A program made the translations under genes and the position numbers. The notes beneath the pieces are model-generated. The model saw only the letters and a list, made by a program, of their open reading frames with translations, had not been told where the DNA came from and made no database searches. 64,000 nt of DNA, taken from positions 81,254-145,253 of the forward strand of contig JAGTJM010000076.1 of NCBI GenBank assembly GCA_020747015.1. Reading direction: 5' to 3'. Within the stretch, counting starts at the first letter, position 1, and each line of letters starts with the position of its first letter. Source of the stretch: Pyrenochaeta sp. MPI-SDFR-AT-0127 (Eukaryota; Ascomycota; Dothideomycetes; Pleosporales; Cucurbitariaceae). This document shows, in pieces, positions 44,190 to 56,687 of this stretch.

Positions 44190-45370
44190 TTTATGGCGAG
44201 TGGGAGGAGTACGAGAGAGACATGAACCTCGACATGTGGGAATATAATTTCGACAATACGTTCGCTCGAAAGCTCCTTACAGTCCGACCGCCTCGCCGCC
44301 CACCTACTCAGCCTCCACCAGCCCATTGTTGTACTTCTTGTTGTTCAATTGTGGCCTCTGATTGCGACGTCAGTCTTGCCAAGATCCGTCTTAATAAATA
44401 ATGTTGCCAGATATGTGCTCTGATCGCTCGAACCGTCAAAATCCGCTTCATAGATCATTAATCCATCATTTATATTGTTCGAAAACGGTCAGGGCTGACA
44501 GTGGGCAGAGAGGGACCCCGTATTCTTCGACTTTCTACTTTCTCAACTAAGTATCCTAACGTACCTTCCGGCCACTGGAACGATTCTCTGCTCACTCTGT
44601 GTCTCTATCTTAGAAAAGTCACACGGTGTCCAGATAAGCTTCCCAATCTTACCATATATCAACGATACCGTGCGTTTTGAACTTCTTCGCAGATGACATG
44701 TTTGGTTCGACCAGTCGCACCTCTGCAACTTGCATAGTGTTCAACCTAAAGAAACATGGCCAACTAGACTCGTCGACGTTGGCGGCTCTAATCCTAATGT
44801 ACTTCATCTCTATTATCCTAAGAAGAAGGACAGTTTAAAATACATTGCGTTGTCCCATTGCTGGGGCGAAAACCCTCCTACAGAAGACGAACCTCAATTC
44901 TGCACGACCGATGTTAACGTCAATGTGCGAGAGGATGGGTTTAGTCTCTCTGAACTGCTAAATACATTCCAGGATGCGATCCAAGTAACAGGAGAGCCCT
45001 AGGTTCAGTACGTTTGGATTGACTCGCTTTGCAAAATACAGTGGAACAAGAAAGACTGGGAGTATCAAGCCAAGCGTATGGAAGGCGTCTTTGCTTCGGC
45101 TTACTGTACCATCGCTGCCACTTCCGCAGTAGATTCAGAAGCAGGGTTTTTCAAGCAGAACACAACCGGTGACTACATTCATGCTCAGAATCTAGGTCGA
45201 CAGGTTTATGTCTGCACCGACATTGATGATTTCGACAGTGACGTAGAGAATGCTCGGCTGAATCAGCGAGCCTGGGTGATGCAAGAAAGAATTCTGGCAC
45301 GAAGAACTATTCATTTTGCCGCGAATCAGATGTAATTTGAATGTGGAGAAGGGTATATTGCAAAAGTCTC
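44190..45370 (+). pseudogene. decayed HET-domain gene
   Basis: From about 44730 the frame encodes a HET domain: TRLVDVGGSNPNVLHLYYP, YIALSHCWGENPPTED, then after an in-frame TAG (44999-45001) VQYVWIDSLCKIQWNKKDW, GVFASAYCTIAATSA and RAWVMQERILARR. A second stop (TAA) falls after HFAANQM, and sequence beyond (FECGEGYI) still looks family-like. Upstream, a Cys-containing stretch near 44190-44395 (HCCTSCCSIVASDC) resembles a HET N-terminus but contains stops. Two stops inside the domain and no way to splice them out make this a relic. It is less than 8 kb from the intact HET gene but is not an obvious copy of it. Confidence 0.8.
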
Positions 45371-46009
45371 ACCAAGCTAAAAAGGTAGGTGCGAGAAATT
45401 AGATATTAACACATTCCGCTATCACTCGTGCCGTTGGCTTATCATAATGGATAAAAGCCTAGTGGCGCCCCGCCATGCTAGAGTAGCTGAAGGTCACGCT
45501 GATAGACGACATTACAGCGAAATGGATGATCCGGCATGCTATGGTTCTGCCGATGGGCCATAGTTGTGGCTGTTGTGCAACGGCGTTCGGAAAGCAATGC
45601 CACATGGAGATGCGTAGAGGCTTGCTTGTCCGTCCACATCACGGATTAAAATCCCGAGATGGAAATGACACTTCGGTATGCTTTGGCTGTTCTATGAAGC
45701 CTAGCTTCTTCCACATATGCCTTCAACTAACAACGCTGATTCTGCACAAACATGCGAAAATGAAGCATCATGACGGATGCGGCACAGAATTGTTCTAAAC
45801 GTGCGGCAAAGCGGCATACTAAGGAGCTTGGAACAAATTAACTAACGAGACCGGACGGGACATGCATTTTTCTATTTTCGTGAGCAAGTCCACGTGTCGA
45901 GGGCTTACAAGGAACATCTCCGGAGAGACGATATCGGGAGTACAAACGCGTCAGCAGTGCGTCATTGTCCTACAACATCCTCCTCATCGTAACCATTGTA
46001 CCAGCCATA
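45371..46009. other. no gene recognised, 3' of the HET relic
   Basis: This probably contains the unrecognisable C-terminal part of the decayed HET gene. Open frames here show no motif. Confidence 0.35.
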
Positions 46010-46540
46010 CTACTCAAGAACAAAGTTAATCCTCATCGGCTGTGCTTGAGGCCTGCCTTCGGGTAACCGGTGTTCTCGATTGGGTCGTGGAGTTGCCGTT
46101 GCTTGTCGTCCCACAGCAGTTGATGCGCTAGATGTTGTAGTTGCCGGCGCTGTCGCGGATATGGAACGGCCGTGACTAGCCCGGTGGTCACTGGATGAAG
46201 AAGCCTCTAGAGCAGCAGCCGTGGATCTGCTGGTTGTTGTATTTCCTCCCGTTGACGCGGGCTCTTGTATCTTTCCCAAGGGGGAGGGAACAAGAGGCCA
46301 TCGCGACGATTCCAGCCTGGCTCTTGCTTCGTGTGATGATGCGCCATGTTGTTCAGCGGAGGACTCCTTTCGCGAAGATTCTTGCTTAGACCTCTCTTTG
46401 TGCAACAACCCGCCATGTTGTTCGGCGGTGTCTTGCTTCGCCTGGCGGAGTAAATGCTCGATCGCCTGTCCGTGCGGAACATGCCGAAATTCATCGTAGG
46501 CTTTCCAATATCCATCTTGTGTAGTAGGAGCGGGGCTCAT
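46010..46540 (-). CDS. possible low-complexity hypothetical protein
   Basis: From ATG 46540 (MSPAPTTQDGYWKAYDEFRH) the frame has 176 residues. Residues 15-35 look structured. There is an imperfect internal repeat beginning AEQHG (AEQHGGLLHKERSKQESS, then AEQHGASSHEARARLESS). The second half is Ser/Thr/Ala-rich. No signal peptide or domain is visible. The ordered start and repeat make it more credible than neighbouring frames. Confidence 0.35.
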   Translation of the reverse strand: MSPAPTTQDGYWKAYDEFRHVPHGQAIEHLLRQAKQDTAEQHGGLLHKERSKQESSRKESSAEQHGASSHEARARLESSRWPLVPSPLGKIQEPASTGGNTTTSRSTAAALEASSSSDHRASHGRSISATAPATTTSSASTAVGRQATATPRPNREHRLPEGRPQAQPMRINFVLE

Positions 46541-49500
46541 GGTCAAAGAGGTGAATTACTTTGAAAGCTGATAGACAGGAAGCATGAGGGAGCTCAAAGG
46601 CATTGGTGGAACTTGAGGCACAAGCGGAACCGTGACAAGCCTCATTATATATTCAACTTCCTCCTCTTCACTCACCGGCCCGTCTTATGCCACCCGGCTC
46701 CTGTCAGAAAGTCTCGGTATGCCGAGGAATCGTTTTCGAGAACGGTCAGCTCACCGTTCAGCATTCTCTGGGAGATAAAATCAGTCCCTCGCATGACCAC
46801 CGGCGTGCAATGACCTGAGACAGCACTCTCTTGCGGAACCCTTGCCTTCCAGTATCATACATTTCTTGAAGAAAAGCGGATCTAGTCCTCCAAATAATGA
46901 ATCGCAGATCTTCTGTCGATACCGTCCCGTTTAGATGCCTCGTATGCAAGGGAGAGAGGAGGTTATTTAATTATGGCAAGAGTGTGTGGGCTATTCTGGA
47001 GCAAACTGAAGTGTAATGACAGCATCAGTACCTTTCCCGACAAACCAATGCCACATACTGGCTCCAATGGATCTGGCTTGAGAAAGCTGTTGTAAGCATA
47101 CAGTCATCTCAAGCACGCCTCCCACCAATCAGACGCTGCACACGCCAAGCTTGTCATGCACCGTTCAGGATCGCCACGATGCATGGAGACTGAAACACTC
47201 GCTACGTCGTACGGGTCCGTGCCACAAGAAGACCATATGCCTGGACAAGATGAGAGGGAGACATTACACCGTTATCAACGTTTTCTTCAACGGTGACTAC
47301 CCCTGCAGCAATTTCTTCACATGCTCACCATACCAACGAATACTCAATTGCGACAATGATAGTTCGCCTCGTGAGGAATGGAGCACTTGCGACTTACCCC
47401 CGCCCCCGCTACACCCAGCTGGAGCATAAGTGTTACACTGGTCAACGGGTAGGTGCAAGCGAGATGGACGACGGAGAGTTTTTTTGGGCATTCCTAAGGG
47501 CCGACTGGATGCCTAAACAGAGTGCGGTCGGTAAGCCCACAAGGCTCTAATTCTTCTTTTGTAAGGTTGTGTAGGACCATAAAATCCTACCAACGCTGGC
47601 TTGTAACGATCCGTGCTAGGAAAAGATAGCTGGCTACAGATGCAGTTGCATCAACCTACTGTACACCATAGATGGCCCACCTTTCAACCAACTTCGCTCC
47701 ATAGGTATGAGAAGGATGTACTACGCTATGTTTTACAATTGCATACCATTATTGCGCTTGAGCCGACCTCACAACCGCACACCGGCTTCCTTCGGCACGA
47801 TTCGTGCGCATCAAATCGCATCACGCATAGTACGTCCCCGCAGTCTGAAATTCATTTTCATGCTCCTGACCCTGTGCATGGAGGGCCCTTGCATGCTTCT
47901 TTCTCTAGACCAGCATGGGGTAGATTCTGTGAGAGAATGTACCTACCCGCTAGACGAGATGCTGGTAGCAAACGCTGGGGCACATTGGGTCAGGTACAAT
48001 TATATTGGTCTGAGACAAGTCATATTTGCTTTCTTCTTTTCTCCTCTCTGTCCCAGATTCCCTCCTTTCCAACTCCATTTACATTCGCAAACACAAGTAC
48101 ATCTCTTCCAAAAACCTTACATGACTATTTATCTCCCTTTCCAACAACCAAACGCTCCTTCCAGCCCCCATCCGCACTCCGACTCTGGTGCGGATTTCAG
48201 CCATCCACATACATGGGCAGGAGTGTCTACGCCTTCTCCACTCTGAGCACTCACTAGCTCAAGGTGCGTGATTCCGGTATTCATCAGCCCCCATGCTCAA
48301 TGGCTTCACCCAAGATGAATTATCTGCAGCGGTTTGCTTGAACGCGATGCAGGCTCTGTGCCAACTCGGACTCTTCTGTGCAGCACACAGTCAAGGAGTA
48401 AATGAAGCTACTTTGTGCAACCAAGACGAGGCAAAGCACGAGAAGCTTGGGCTATGTGGAGCGGCACATTACTCAGCCTTGGCTTTCCATGCAATTGACC
48501 ATCTCCCAGCCCAACTCAGCCACAGAGTGGAAGTATGGAGAGACCACGTCACGTATGCTCAGCATCACGATATCCCCTCCAACTTGTTGCCCCCGTCCAG
48601 GAAAAACTTTTCTAGACCGCCTCTTCTGCGACGACACCAGCTGGTAGCCCCAGCATGGGAAAAGAGCATCGTGGTTCCTCTGCAGCGACCAAAGGCAAGG
48701 CGCACTGCGAAAAGCAATCATCCCCAAGAGGAGATGGAAAGAAGTGTGGAGAGAAAACAGGCAGAAGGAACAGTGAGAAGCTAATGGTGAACAGGAAGTA
48801 GAAGGAGACGACCGGGTTGAGCTATCCGTGATGCAAACACGAGCCCAAAGATTATGACGAAGAGAAACCCTTCTCTTGAATAAAATGGGGACGCTCAATA
48901 TATGGAAGTGGAGCCTGAAGACTACGAAACAAACTTATAGCTGTGAATGGGTGGAGTATAAGCAGAAACAAATTCTAGACCGGATTGTTTTGTCAGGATG
49001 AGTGCTGGCTACCTGAGAGGCTGACAGATACGGGTATGACCAAGGTCACGAATGTCATTTTTTTGGTGCAGATATATTATTGGTAAGCGATATAGTCTAC
49101 TAAGGTCAGATCAAGCGATGCGGTGCAGCACTGCCTGATGTTACGGCGAGAAAGACAAGGAATATTGAAGTTTGGATTTGTCTGGGTTGGGGTACGTATG
49201 GCGCAAGAGTCACGGGTGTAGACTAATGTCTGATCATGAAACTGATGAAAACGGGGCGGTGCTTCTCAATTGTGCTAGCTGATTCGTTTCGGCAGTGCAA
49301 ACTATCCAGCCATTGGCTATTGCTTTTTGACACGGCATGAGCTTCCCTAGTCGTTTTCCTGCGATTAAAGGGCTCTTACCTGACAACTCTTGTCTTTGGA
49401 CTCAGACCCTCTGAAACTATTCTAGACCAAAGGATTCTGAGAAAAATACTGGACAACCCCTCAAATGGCTGCTCACCCAGGATTTACTCCCATCATGATC

Positions 49501-52301
49501 TCATCAAAGTAAAATTTCGTTAGTTATGGAGTCGTCTTTGCAAATCTACCAGACGGTGGCAAGGCAACTACGATGGCTAATGAGATCTTGATTCACGAAT
49601 TGCACTAGCAAGCGGCAACTGGGTTTGGGTTGTTCGATACGGTCAAGCAGACTAGGCAGGCTACAGCAATTTTGGAGATGGGGCCCTCCTTCGTCTCCCT
49701 GTTCTTGAGTTCAACAATGCTTCGCAAGATGCGATATGCTTCCATTCACCACCACCATTCCAACGCCGGTCTCACCTACGTTGAAACGAAAACTATCCGA
49801 ACCCGATGGGTCTTTCTCAATCAGTGGCTATCTTTCACATTGCAAAGAAGTGCACAAAGTCTACTATATGATCCCATACACATCTCCAGGCGTGACTGGC
49901 AGGTGCTCTCTCTGCTGAGTCATATGAGATCCGTGGAGCAGATGCATCGGCAAGACGATGGTAGTTTTGACCGCATAATTGCTTGAAGCACAATTACGTG
50001 ATGGAAAGCCTAAATGCGAAGGATCTCGCGCTATCCTCAGTACCACGCTGACAGACGCAGAGATCAGGTTCATCGGAGATTATCGAGTAAAGACGACAAG
50101 CAACTACACAGATGTCGACCCTTTGACACTGGCAGGAGAAACTCACACCTGTCTCTAGATCGCAACTCGATTAAAGAAACATAGGCTGCATGCGGGCACG
50201 GGAAGCTATTCCTCCGTGCAATTTCAGTTTGATTCGGCGTTGGGTTTGCGTTAACAACGCTGGTCTTCTCCGTTGGGACATCGTGGACTGAAAAACAACA
50301 CACCTCAAGGAAGCGCCTTATTCATACTAATGATGGTACGAGGGAGATAGTGAACTTCACATAGTTCTATACCAATGTAGTCCTAATGATGCAGTGGTAG
50401 CCATCCTCGTATGATCTCCGCCCGGCTTGGCAAATAAAGCGCAAGCCTGCAAGCGTTCCTCTCGGAACCTGAATTTCATTCAAACGCCATCTTCCATGAG
50501 GTGTTTAGAGCCACGGGGAAACGAGTCAAGTACAACTACTGGGCTGTGGTTGGCTTTTCCATTATTTCCTATCTCTTTCTAGCGATCAGGGAGCAACTTC
50601 TCACCTATCTTTATGTTGGCAAAGAAGCTGGAAAGTCTTCAAAAGCTGAAGAAAAGCGAGGTCACCAAGAAGAAAGTCACATGTTCCCCAGAGCTACCAA
50701 GAGCTGATAAAGCTTTGACTGCACTTTTCTGGACTTGCCCAATCCTTGGTGGGTTCCTTGAAGTCTATGCTCCTACATCTCCTACATATCGCCGAAAGTT
50801 TTTCCTAATTCTTCTCTGTAGTTATCGCAATACCCTTCTTCATACTTCAACAGACCTTGTTACCCATAGGTACGAAGATTGGCCTAGGCACCTTCACGCT
50901 TTCCACATGCACGATCACAAAACTCAATCGTTCGAGCTACAAGGCCACGCTACCCAAATAAGACGTATCACTCCAAAATTAGCATTGCAAGTAGTGTATC
51001 ATCGTCATCGCTAGGGCCGAATCTACCATTTCTGCAAACCTGACGAAAGCTGGCCCGCGAGCTGTCGGAAGACTAATGGCCAATCGGACACTGAGAGATG
51101 TGATCCGACCCGGACCAACTCTTCCCGAACATCATGTAGACCTCACCGAGAGATGACGCAAGTGCATATCCCTTCTATATGCGCTTGTCACAACATGAGA
51201 ATGCTGCAGTGGCCGCAGCTTGGCTCTGTATTTCGGTATGAGCTTGATTTGCTGCTCAACATTGGGCCAAGAAACCCTCTTCATGGCCAGATCTGTGGTG
51301 TACTCCAATAATCACAATCAACCCAAAATGACAGGCCCAGAGAAGTCGACTCTCCTTGCATCATATGGCCGCATGGACTCCGCGGGCCCTAAGCGTTGCG
51401 GAACGGGTAAGGCGGCACGACTCGAAAGTGGCATGGGGGGACCCCCCCCCCACGCATGCGGCCTCATAGCCCAGTAATTTGTGCGACTGTTGACGAAGCC
51501 TGGCATGGCCCAGAGAGCATGCCGCTGTGAAGGACGGTGAGACAGATGCCACTATCCCGGATGTGAGTGTGCGCCGATCTCTAGCCTAGCCTCTGTTCCA
51601 AATACCCAGTCGACCCTCGATGGCGCCTTTCAACCAATAAATTGGCGCCCGGGGAAGTGGGAACCGTACTCATTCCTTTCCTGCCTCAGGATGGTCAGCT
51701 TACCAGGTTGACGACTAAAGCTCTATCTCGCGCATAGGTCAGTGCATCGATACGTGTGCGGCACGTCAATAGTTCCACAACGCAATCTACATGCCAGCGC
51801 CTCGACAAGATTCACGTGCCGGCGCTTGTCCTACCATTTCCAAACGAATCGATGTGCATCTCTTATTATCGCTAAGCAACAAACGCCTTCCGCGGAGCTC
51901 CATGCAATCCTTGAAGGGCTTCTTGACTTCCACCGTGTTCGAATCATGCCCTGGTCGGCAACAGCCAAAGCGAACCCCAGCCATGGAGATCAGAAGAGAC
52001 GGTGAGCATCTCCACCACTATTTCGCAGAAGGCGACGCTTCATTTCTCCTATAACTCGTGGTTTTGACGGCGCCGTGACACTAAATTTGGTACCATATCA
52101 CACATGGAAGCGCGTAGATGACTCATTCGAGCAAGAGCTGATGACAACTGCATCATGTCGAACAAACGTCCTCAATTGTCATGCTAATCGCTGCATACGA
52201 ATTCTTTATCTCCAGAGAGAGCTTCTCCTGGGCCAGGTCTAACTAGCATCGGTGAAGACGAAGATACATGCAGCCAACTTCACCAATGAAGCACGCTTCA
52301 T
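46541..52301. other. 5.8-kb stretch without a recognised gene
   Basis: Open frames at 47613-48257, 48293-48784 and 50501-51014 show no motifs, and most lack a credible start. A frame around 50485-50620 (RVKYNYWAVVGFSIISYLFL) looks membrane-like but is short and starts without ATG. A minus-strand piece at 46758-46949 is protein-like but isolated. I see no mobile-element protein. Confidence 0.35.
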
Positions 52302-53949
52302 CTAGCCCAAGTCATCTAGTTGGAGGTTCTTAAAATTATCTCTTAAGCCGTGGTCCTCCTCCAAGTCAGCTACTTCTGGCTCAGCCTTGTCATGGTGCTG
52401 GTACTTGATCTCCAAGACACTGTACAAGTGCAGACTGTCGAGAAACTCCTCACGCCGTCCTATTGGGCATGTGAGGGGCTCCATCTCCAGTTTCACCAAG
52501 ATGGTGAATGCAGCGCTGCCAATAATGTCTGAGCCCATTCTGCCTTTCTGCCAGTAAACGTTCTAGAAGCCAGATAGCCATTCGGAGCACCCAGCTGGAC
52601 GTTTCTCACGGAAGGAGGCAGCCAGGTGGCCGTCAAGATCAACCATAGCCACTGGTTTTCTCGCCCTTTTTGAATTTGATATCAATGATCATGTTGAAGA
52701 TACCATGTCGCATCGAGTACTGGCGTGGATAGTGCAGACTAATACAGTCACAGTCATAGCGATCATGGTCGGACCGTATCCTCACCACACCATCCAATTG
52801 CTCGACAACAATGTTCAACTAGTATTTGTCAACTACTTTTTGTAGATTCCATCGCTAGGCTGCTTACCACTTCGATTGGAGGGGTGGTCATACCGTTCGG
52901 CTGTTGAGATTCGAGCATACAGGAACAGCGAAACGGCCGCATCCAAGATGTTTACGAAGATGTGCACTGCTGTTTAACAAGCGTCCAAGTCATCTATGCT
53001 GCATGCACCGATGATCAGAGGGGCAGCAGAAAATCTGCCCTCAATGGCTGGAGGGATGCATCAAATGCAAGTCTCCGCTGCCCGTCCGGGAAGCTGCATA
53101 GGCATTAGCAGTTGCTTTAGAGACCTTGCTGCAACTAACCCAGCATAGCGTACCATCCCTCAATTCATGAGCATAACTTTTCCACCGTTGTAATTCTACT
53201 AGCCTCTTCATGAGATGTTTTCCATGGAGTAGCATGTCGACCTTTTAGTCTAGACGCTCGTGCAGGACAAGTCACGGGAGGGCTTGGATAACACTCCTAT
53301 CAAATTGTAGTCACGGGTCGGAGATATCAATAACTTTATCACACAGCCGTGCCGTCTAGTGGGGTTAGTCTTCCGTGCTTGTGCCGTGACGGAAGCAGCA
53401 TCCTCCGGTACCATCAGCGCCCCAACTTTTAGTCTGCGAAATGACGATACTGCTTTGAAACTCCGATATCAGTAGCACAATGAGTTGTTGCGGTAGACCA
53501 ACGTCAATCGTCAAAGGATGCGACACATATTCTCAGGCAAGCCTTCGTGCAACTCTTTCCCCACCTCGGGAGTAGTTGGGGTCGTGGCCAACAGTACCAA
53601 TCTTTCCGGTAGCGATCTCCAATTGTTGGCTTTTTTGGTAATGTGTTTCCCATGCCTGCATACGTAACTTGACGATGCACATGTGTTCACTGAGCAAATC
53701 TGACTCGGCATTTAGCGACTGCCCTGCTTCCAGAACATTCTTGGTACATTCTCGGGTGCCTGCTTGGTGGCTTCTTGTAGTCGCATAAGGTAAACCCCTG
53801 CTCAACGGTGATCCTTCGGCGGTTTCCCCTCTTCGTGTAGCTGACTTTGGGGAGTGTAATCTCAAGGGTGGAAACGTTGCTGACGGCCCGGTCCGATCCG
53901 ATCCGTTCTTACGGCGCGAGAGAGACCCACGTTGGATGGGCATGTTCAA
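52302..53949 (-). pseudogene. decayed coding region, unknown family
   Basis: Several disconnected stretches on the minus strand look like remains of one gene. Around 53750-53600 a helical piece reads SDLLSEHMCIVKLRMQAWE. Around 52790-52660 there is DHDRYDCDCISLHYPRQY followed by GIFNMIIDIKFKKGEK. At 52538-52302 there is an open piece with PIGRREEFLDSLHLYSVLEI. Stops and frame changes separate them. The first piece weakly resembles helices of fungal HeLo-type (prion-inhibition) proteins; that is a guess. No single translation covers the region. Confidence 0.3.
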
Positions 53950-54691
53950 TCGATGCAGTCAACCATTAATTTGACGACAAGGGTCCTTTTCTGCTGAGGC
54001 TCAAAGTGACGTGAAGACGGAAATATGATCTTTATCTTTCAGACATATATAGCTTGATGAACACATGGATATTGCCTGACTATGTTCAGGTCCCTGAACC
54101 AACCAATGTCACGTCCTCTAGAGCCATACTTCAAAGACAAGACGATGGCTATGAAATCCATTCAGCAATGTTAAATTGACTTGCGAACTCCAGGCCCAAG
54201 AACATTCAGTCTGCCGGTCACTGTCAACCTACGAATTCGTCCAGCTTGTCCTATACTAACGATACATCCAAGACAAGGCCATGCTCGTACCTTAAGGGCT
54301 TCGTCTCGAATAACAAATAAGCACACGCTGTTTTTCCAACTCATTCAGATCTCATTGTTCCCACAAGCGAGCAGCTATTCCCCCCTAGATATGCTGCACA
54401 GTCTCAGTCCATGTTGCGGCGCGGATGTCGACGACGAAATGGAGGGGGTAATCCGCTGATTGCGTTACTGCGAGGGCGGAATCTAGGACCGTAACTGCTG
54501 ATTGTCTGTCATCGCGGTCAATGGCTGGTGGGCGAAAGGCTGCCATGAGATTGAGCAGTCACCTTGTTGACGAAGTCGGCAAATTCGAGGGCATCCTGGC
54601 CTGGTGAAGGGCAGTTATCAGATTGAGCGGCGGTCCTTAGTGTTTTAGCCGAGTCCTCGAAGTCGGTCATTCAATTTGAAGATCGGGGCGC

Positions 54692-55400
54692 CTACTTGTC
54701 AACTTGCGGCTGGTCGGTGTCTGAGGGCTCAGTTCCACCGTACCAGTTGTTGGTCTCGACATCGGTGCACATCTGGTATACCGTCAGATGCCAGAAAGAA
54801 TATACAAGTCCATGACAAGAGGACCCACAGTAACATCAGAATCAACACCGACTTCTACCTTGGTGGTCATCTAGGGCAGGGTCAGCGCATGCAGGCAGGA
54901 CACCGCTTCGGGGGTTATCCCACTGGGTCAAGTGATGTTGGCTCAGTGACACTGATTTGTCTCAGTTCTTCGCCTCCAAACGCTTCATGGGGTGAGACAA
55001 TCTTGACGCGGTCGAGTGTCACGCCGTGCATCACTTTGCCATGGCCTTTGTTACCAGTACCGTCTTCATTCGACGAGTGCCCATCTTCGCCGTCATAGGG
55101 AATCTTGCCGCTGTTTAGGGTTTTTGAGGTAAACAAAGCTGCCTGCTCATACCTGAGGTGGAACCTTGTGTGGTAGCCGATTTCGCTTGCGCGGCAGCTC
55201 TAGCTCAGAGTCGCCATTTTCTGCGCGGTACTGGCGCTTGAGAGGACTTGACTTGGCTGAGGATGGTTATCAATACAATTTCAGGATCAACACAAGCATG
55301 GCAGTGCTGTTTTGATTGCGCAATTGGTGCAGCTTTCACTTACCAGCCATGGAGACTGAGGACCTGTCAGTCGCGGGCTTCGTAGCTAGGTATGGCGCAG
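54692..55400 (-). pseudogene. multi-exon gene remnant, unknown
   Basis: A well-formed intron (GTAAGT...CTCAG, 55257-55343) joins two protein-like segments, the second reading SSPLKRQYRAENGDSELELP. A further open piece at 55136-54915 (KVMHGVTLDRVKIVSPHEAF) is one base out of phase with the only nearby donor. Downstream, intron-like spacing leads to MCTDVETNNWYGGTEPSDTD and a stop at 54692. It may be a gene with an indel, or a structure I have misread. No family is recognised. Confidence 0.3.
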
Positions 55401-56116
55401 GAGCAGTGTGTACACTATCTGTAATGGCGAGAACGGACAATGTTAGGGTCGGAGGAGGCGGGCTGTGGGGTTGGAAAACGTCGTCTTGGAGCGTCGCGGT
55501 CACGTGGTCATGCGATTGTGTGTTTGGGTGAAAGAGCGTATAATGTCAAACGGCAGGAGCTGGCACATAGGCCCCCCTCCCCCCTCCCCCTCTTCATATC
55601 TTCCGTGTACCTCTAGGATGCAACTCTTGACTTGACCATGCAGCAGCGTCCATTGCGCGAACGGCAAACCGAAATCGAAGTGTAGAAGAACGAGTATTTT
55701 CTTCTGATGAAGCATTGCCTCACCTTCAGCTCATATGCAGATTAGAGCGAGATGACTGGCCTCACAAAGAGATGGTGTACGCGGTAATAGTCAATCAGAC
55801 GAGATCCTCACATGTAGAGGGGCGCAGACAGACCACACCCGCTTCGTCTGGCCAGCAGATGAGTAAGCATGTGGTAGTGGACGAGTGCAAGTCCAGGCAG
55901 TGCAATGACGGTATGTGTACATGGTCTTGGGTAAAGCTGAGTAGCGTATTGCGCTGATTCGGATTGATGAGTGTGTAGGTCTTCTGGATTTGAAATTGAT
56001 AATTAAATGAAATCCAGCTACAACAGTCCAGCGGAACACAAAGTTTGCACGAAATTTCCTAACAACAGCTCCCAACTAAACCTAACGTCTTTCGCTCTTA
56101 CAACTACGTCACCATC

Positions 56117-56687
56117 TTACACCGTTACACACCTCACAACTGACTTCCCATCCTGCGATCCTGGCGTGCAAACAATCTGTGATGAGCTTTCGAAAATAAG
56201 TTCAAAAATGCCGGTCGTGGTGCCAGAAAACTGAATGTTGGCGCTCGCATTCGCGGAGTTCAGGCCGATACCTGTGCCAACCTCGATAGAGTCTGGTTTG
56301 ATCGTGAAGCCGCCTCCCAGACCGAAAGCTTCTGAGCCTGCTTGGATTCCGCCTAGAATACATGGTCAATATGCGAACTGAATGTGCTTGGCGTATAGCT
56401 TTACCTCCATATGACACGTCGCTCTGCCAATTTATGCCACAGCCTGTGGTTCATGATTAGCAGTTGTTACTCAGATGCCCGCCAACGCCTAACACACCGA
56501 CACCGATACCCCCAAATGGCGACAGACTTCCAGCCGCTGCGACGTTGCCCGAACCACCTGTGGAGTTGACATTCTGACTGAGATTGGTAATCCCAACGCC
56601 AGCATCTGTCTGGCGAGTTTGGAACGGAGTTGCAGTCGAAATACTACCAAGGGCAAGGACGGACAGTATGACGGCTTTGGAAAACAT
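56117..56687 (-). CDS. small secreted protein, unknown
   Basis: Three short exons, 56687-56510, 56443-56405 and 56352-56117. Introns of 66 nt (GTATCG...CTAAT...CACAG) and 52 nt (GTAAAG...TCTAG) are both in phase 1. The product has 150 residues. ATG 56687 gives a signal peptide (MFSKAVILSVLALGSISTA). The mature protein is Gly/Ser/Asn-rich (GSGNVAAAGSLSPFGG, FGLGGGFTIKPDSIEVGTG) and has only a few cysteines. It ends FESSSQIVCTPGSQ to VRCVTV. No domain is recognised. The repetitive Gly-rich beta-like pattern suggests a surface or extracellular structural protein, but that is inference. The middle exon has 39 nt and is missed by simple ORF calling. Confidence 0.6.

Noticed and set aside
47613..48257. 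214-residue ORF
   Set aside because: No ATG-supported protein-like start, no motif, overlaps another equally long frame; probably chance.
48293..48784. 163-residue ATG-started ORF
   Set aside because: No domain, signal peptide or intron support, and composition changes along its length; mentioned only within the gene-poor stretch.
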